A program made the translations under genes and the position numbers. A stretch of 64,000 nucleotides of DNA from Oceanicoccus sagamiensis. Lineage in GTDB: Bacteria; Pseudomonadota; Gammaproteobacteria; Pseudomonadales; Dasaniaceae. The stretch is from positions 1,860,001 to 1,924,000 of the forward strand of contig NZ_CP019343.1 of NCBI RefSeq assembly GCF_002117105.1, read 5' to 3'. The notes beneath the pieces are model-generated. The model was given only the letters and a program-made list of their open reading frames with translations. It searched no databases and was not told the DNA's origin. Positions 63,547 to 64,000 of this stretch are shown piece after piece (the first letter of the stretch is position 1; each line of letters begins with the position of its first letter).

Positions 63547-64000
63547 CTATTTATCGCAATCCATATCACAAGTAATCTCGTGATTCATTTCCAGTGCCGG
63601 TTGATCTGAGGTTGGGCGACCAATCTCTTTTGCTGGCACACCTACTACCGTGGTGTGGGCTTCAACATCTTGCAACACCACACTGCCAGCACCCACCTTA
63701 ACGCCATTGCCAATCTTGATATTGCCCAGAATTTTTGCACCTGCACTGATTAAAACACCGTCGCCAACTTTAGGGTGACGGTCACCTTCTTCTTTACCGG
63801 TGCCGCCCAGTGTTACCGATTGTAAAATAGACACGTTATTGCCCACCACTGCGGTTTCACCGATAACCACACCCGTACCGTGGTCCATCAAAATACCGTG
63901 GCCAATTTTGGCGGCGGGGTGAATATCCACCCCAAATTCTGTAGAGACACAGTTTTGTAAAAACAACGCCAGCTCTTCGCGGCCCTGAGTCCATAACCAG
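63547..64000 (-). CDS. cysE: Serine O-acetyltransferase, 3' part (start outside the window)
   Basis: The frame stays open to the window edge, so the N-terminal part is missing. The visible 150 residues hold the left-handed beta-helix with hexapeptide repeats: [59 protein letters not shown] and [26 protein letters not shown]. The DH of MDHGTG and the GDRHPK lysine fit serine acetyltransferase. It makes O-acetylserine for cysteine synthesis. Convergent with the M48 gene, three bases between stops. Confidence 0.95.
   Translation of the reverse strand, partial: WLWTQGREELALFLQNCVSTEFGVDIHPAAKIGHGILMDHGTGVVIGETAVVGNNVSILQSVTLGGTGKEEGDRHPKVGDGVLISAGAKILGNIKIGNGVKVGAGSVVLQDVEAHTTVVGVPAKEIGRPTSDQPALEMNHEITCDMDCDK

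Overview
The window is an almost fully packed stretch of bacterial chromosome made mostly of housekeeping genes. The gene orders gmk-rpoZ-spoT-ridA, coaBC-algC-argB with slmA/pyrE/crc/rph/yicC, rsmD//ftsYEX-rpoH, ubiE-ubiJ-ubiB-hisI-hisE-tatABC and mrcA//pilMNOPQ-aroK-aroB-damX-gltBD-hemE are those of Pseudomonas-like Gammaproteobacteria. The moderate base composition and the details suggest a marine relative (Cellvibrionales/Spongiibacteraceae-type) rather than Pseudomonas itself; that placement is inference. No rRNA, tRNA, CRISPR array, insertion sequence, integrase or prophage is visible.

Layout. 1-1.0 kb: 3' end of a family-3 solute-binding protein gene and a small exported protein. 1.1-5.9 kb (minus): ridA, spoT, rpoZ, gmk, yicC. 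5.9-15.7 kb: rph, crc-like, pyrE, a DUF4124 protein, slmA, argB, long algC, coaBC, radC; dut, which usually lies between coaBC and the next gene, is absent. 15.7-19.4 kb: rpmB-rpmG-mutM, a small membrane protein, ferredoxin, coaD, rsmD. 19.5-23.4 kb: ftsY-ftsE-ftsX and rpoH. 23.5-32.5 kb: DUF423, trmB, asnS, a fused SpmA/SpmB-like membrane protein, two unknown small genes, an RNase II-family enzyme, a PIN-PhoH protein. 32.5-37.8 kb (minus): tatABC, hisE, hisI and the ubiE-J-B ubiquinone genes. 37.9-43.1 kb is the least ordinary part: an AraC-type regulator fused to an HDOD domain, a lambda-P-like protein, a protein with three tandem DnaT-like repeats, and radA behind a LexA/SOS-type box. 43.2-54.3 kb: mrcA, the type IV pilus assembly genes pilMNOPQ, aroK, aroB, damX. 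54.4-64 kb: glutamate synthase, hemE, a DUF4136 lipoprotein, glutaredoxin, an M48 lipoprotein protease and the 3' part of cysE.

Points that stand out: (1) a perfect CIRCE operator just upstream of rpoH, which would place the heat-shock sigma factor under HrcA; (2) an SOS-type operator between radA and the DnaT-like/P-like replication pair; (3) an AraC-HDOD fusion; (4) two genes, algC and mutM, each broken by a single missing G in a G5 run, so either real frameshifts or consensus errors; (5) a family of at least 12 short palindromes (core GGTGGATTATAATCCACC) in seven intergenic loci, one pair of which supplies the stop codons of two convergent genes, and another of which sits inside a larger nested inverted repeat.

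Limits: everything was read by eye from the sequence. Family assignments rest on recognisable motifs and gene order; no database search was run.
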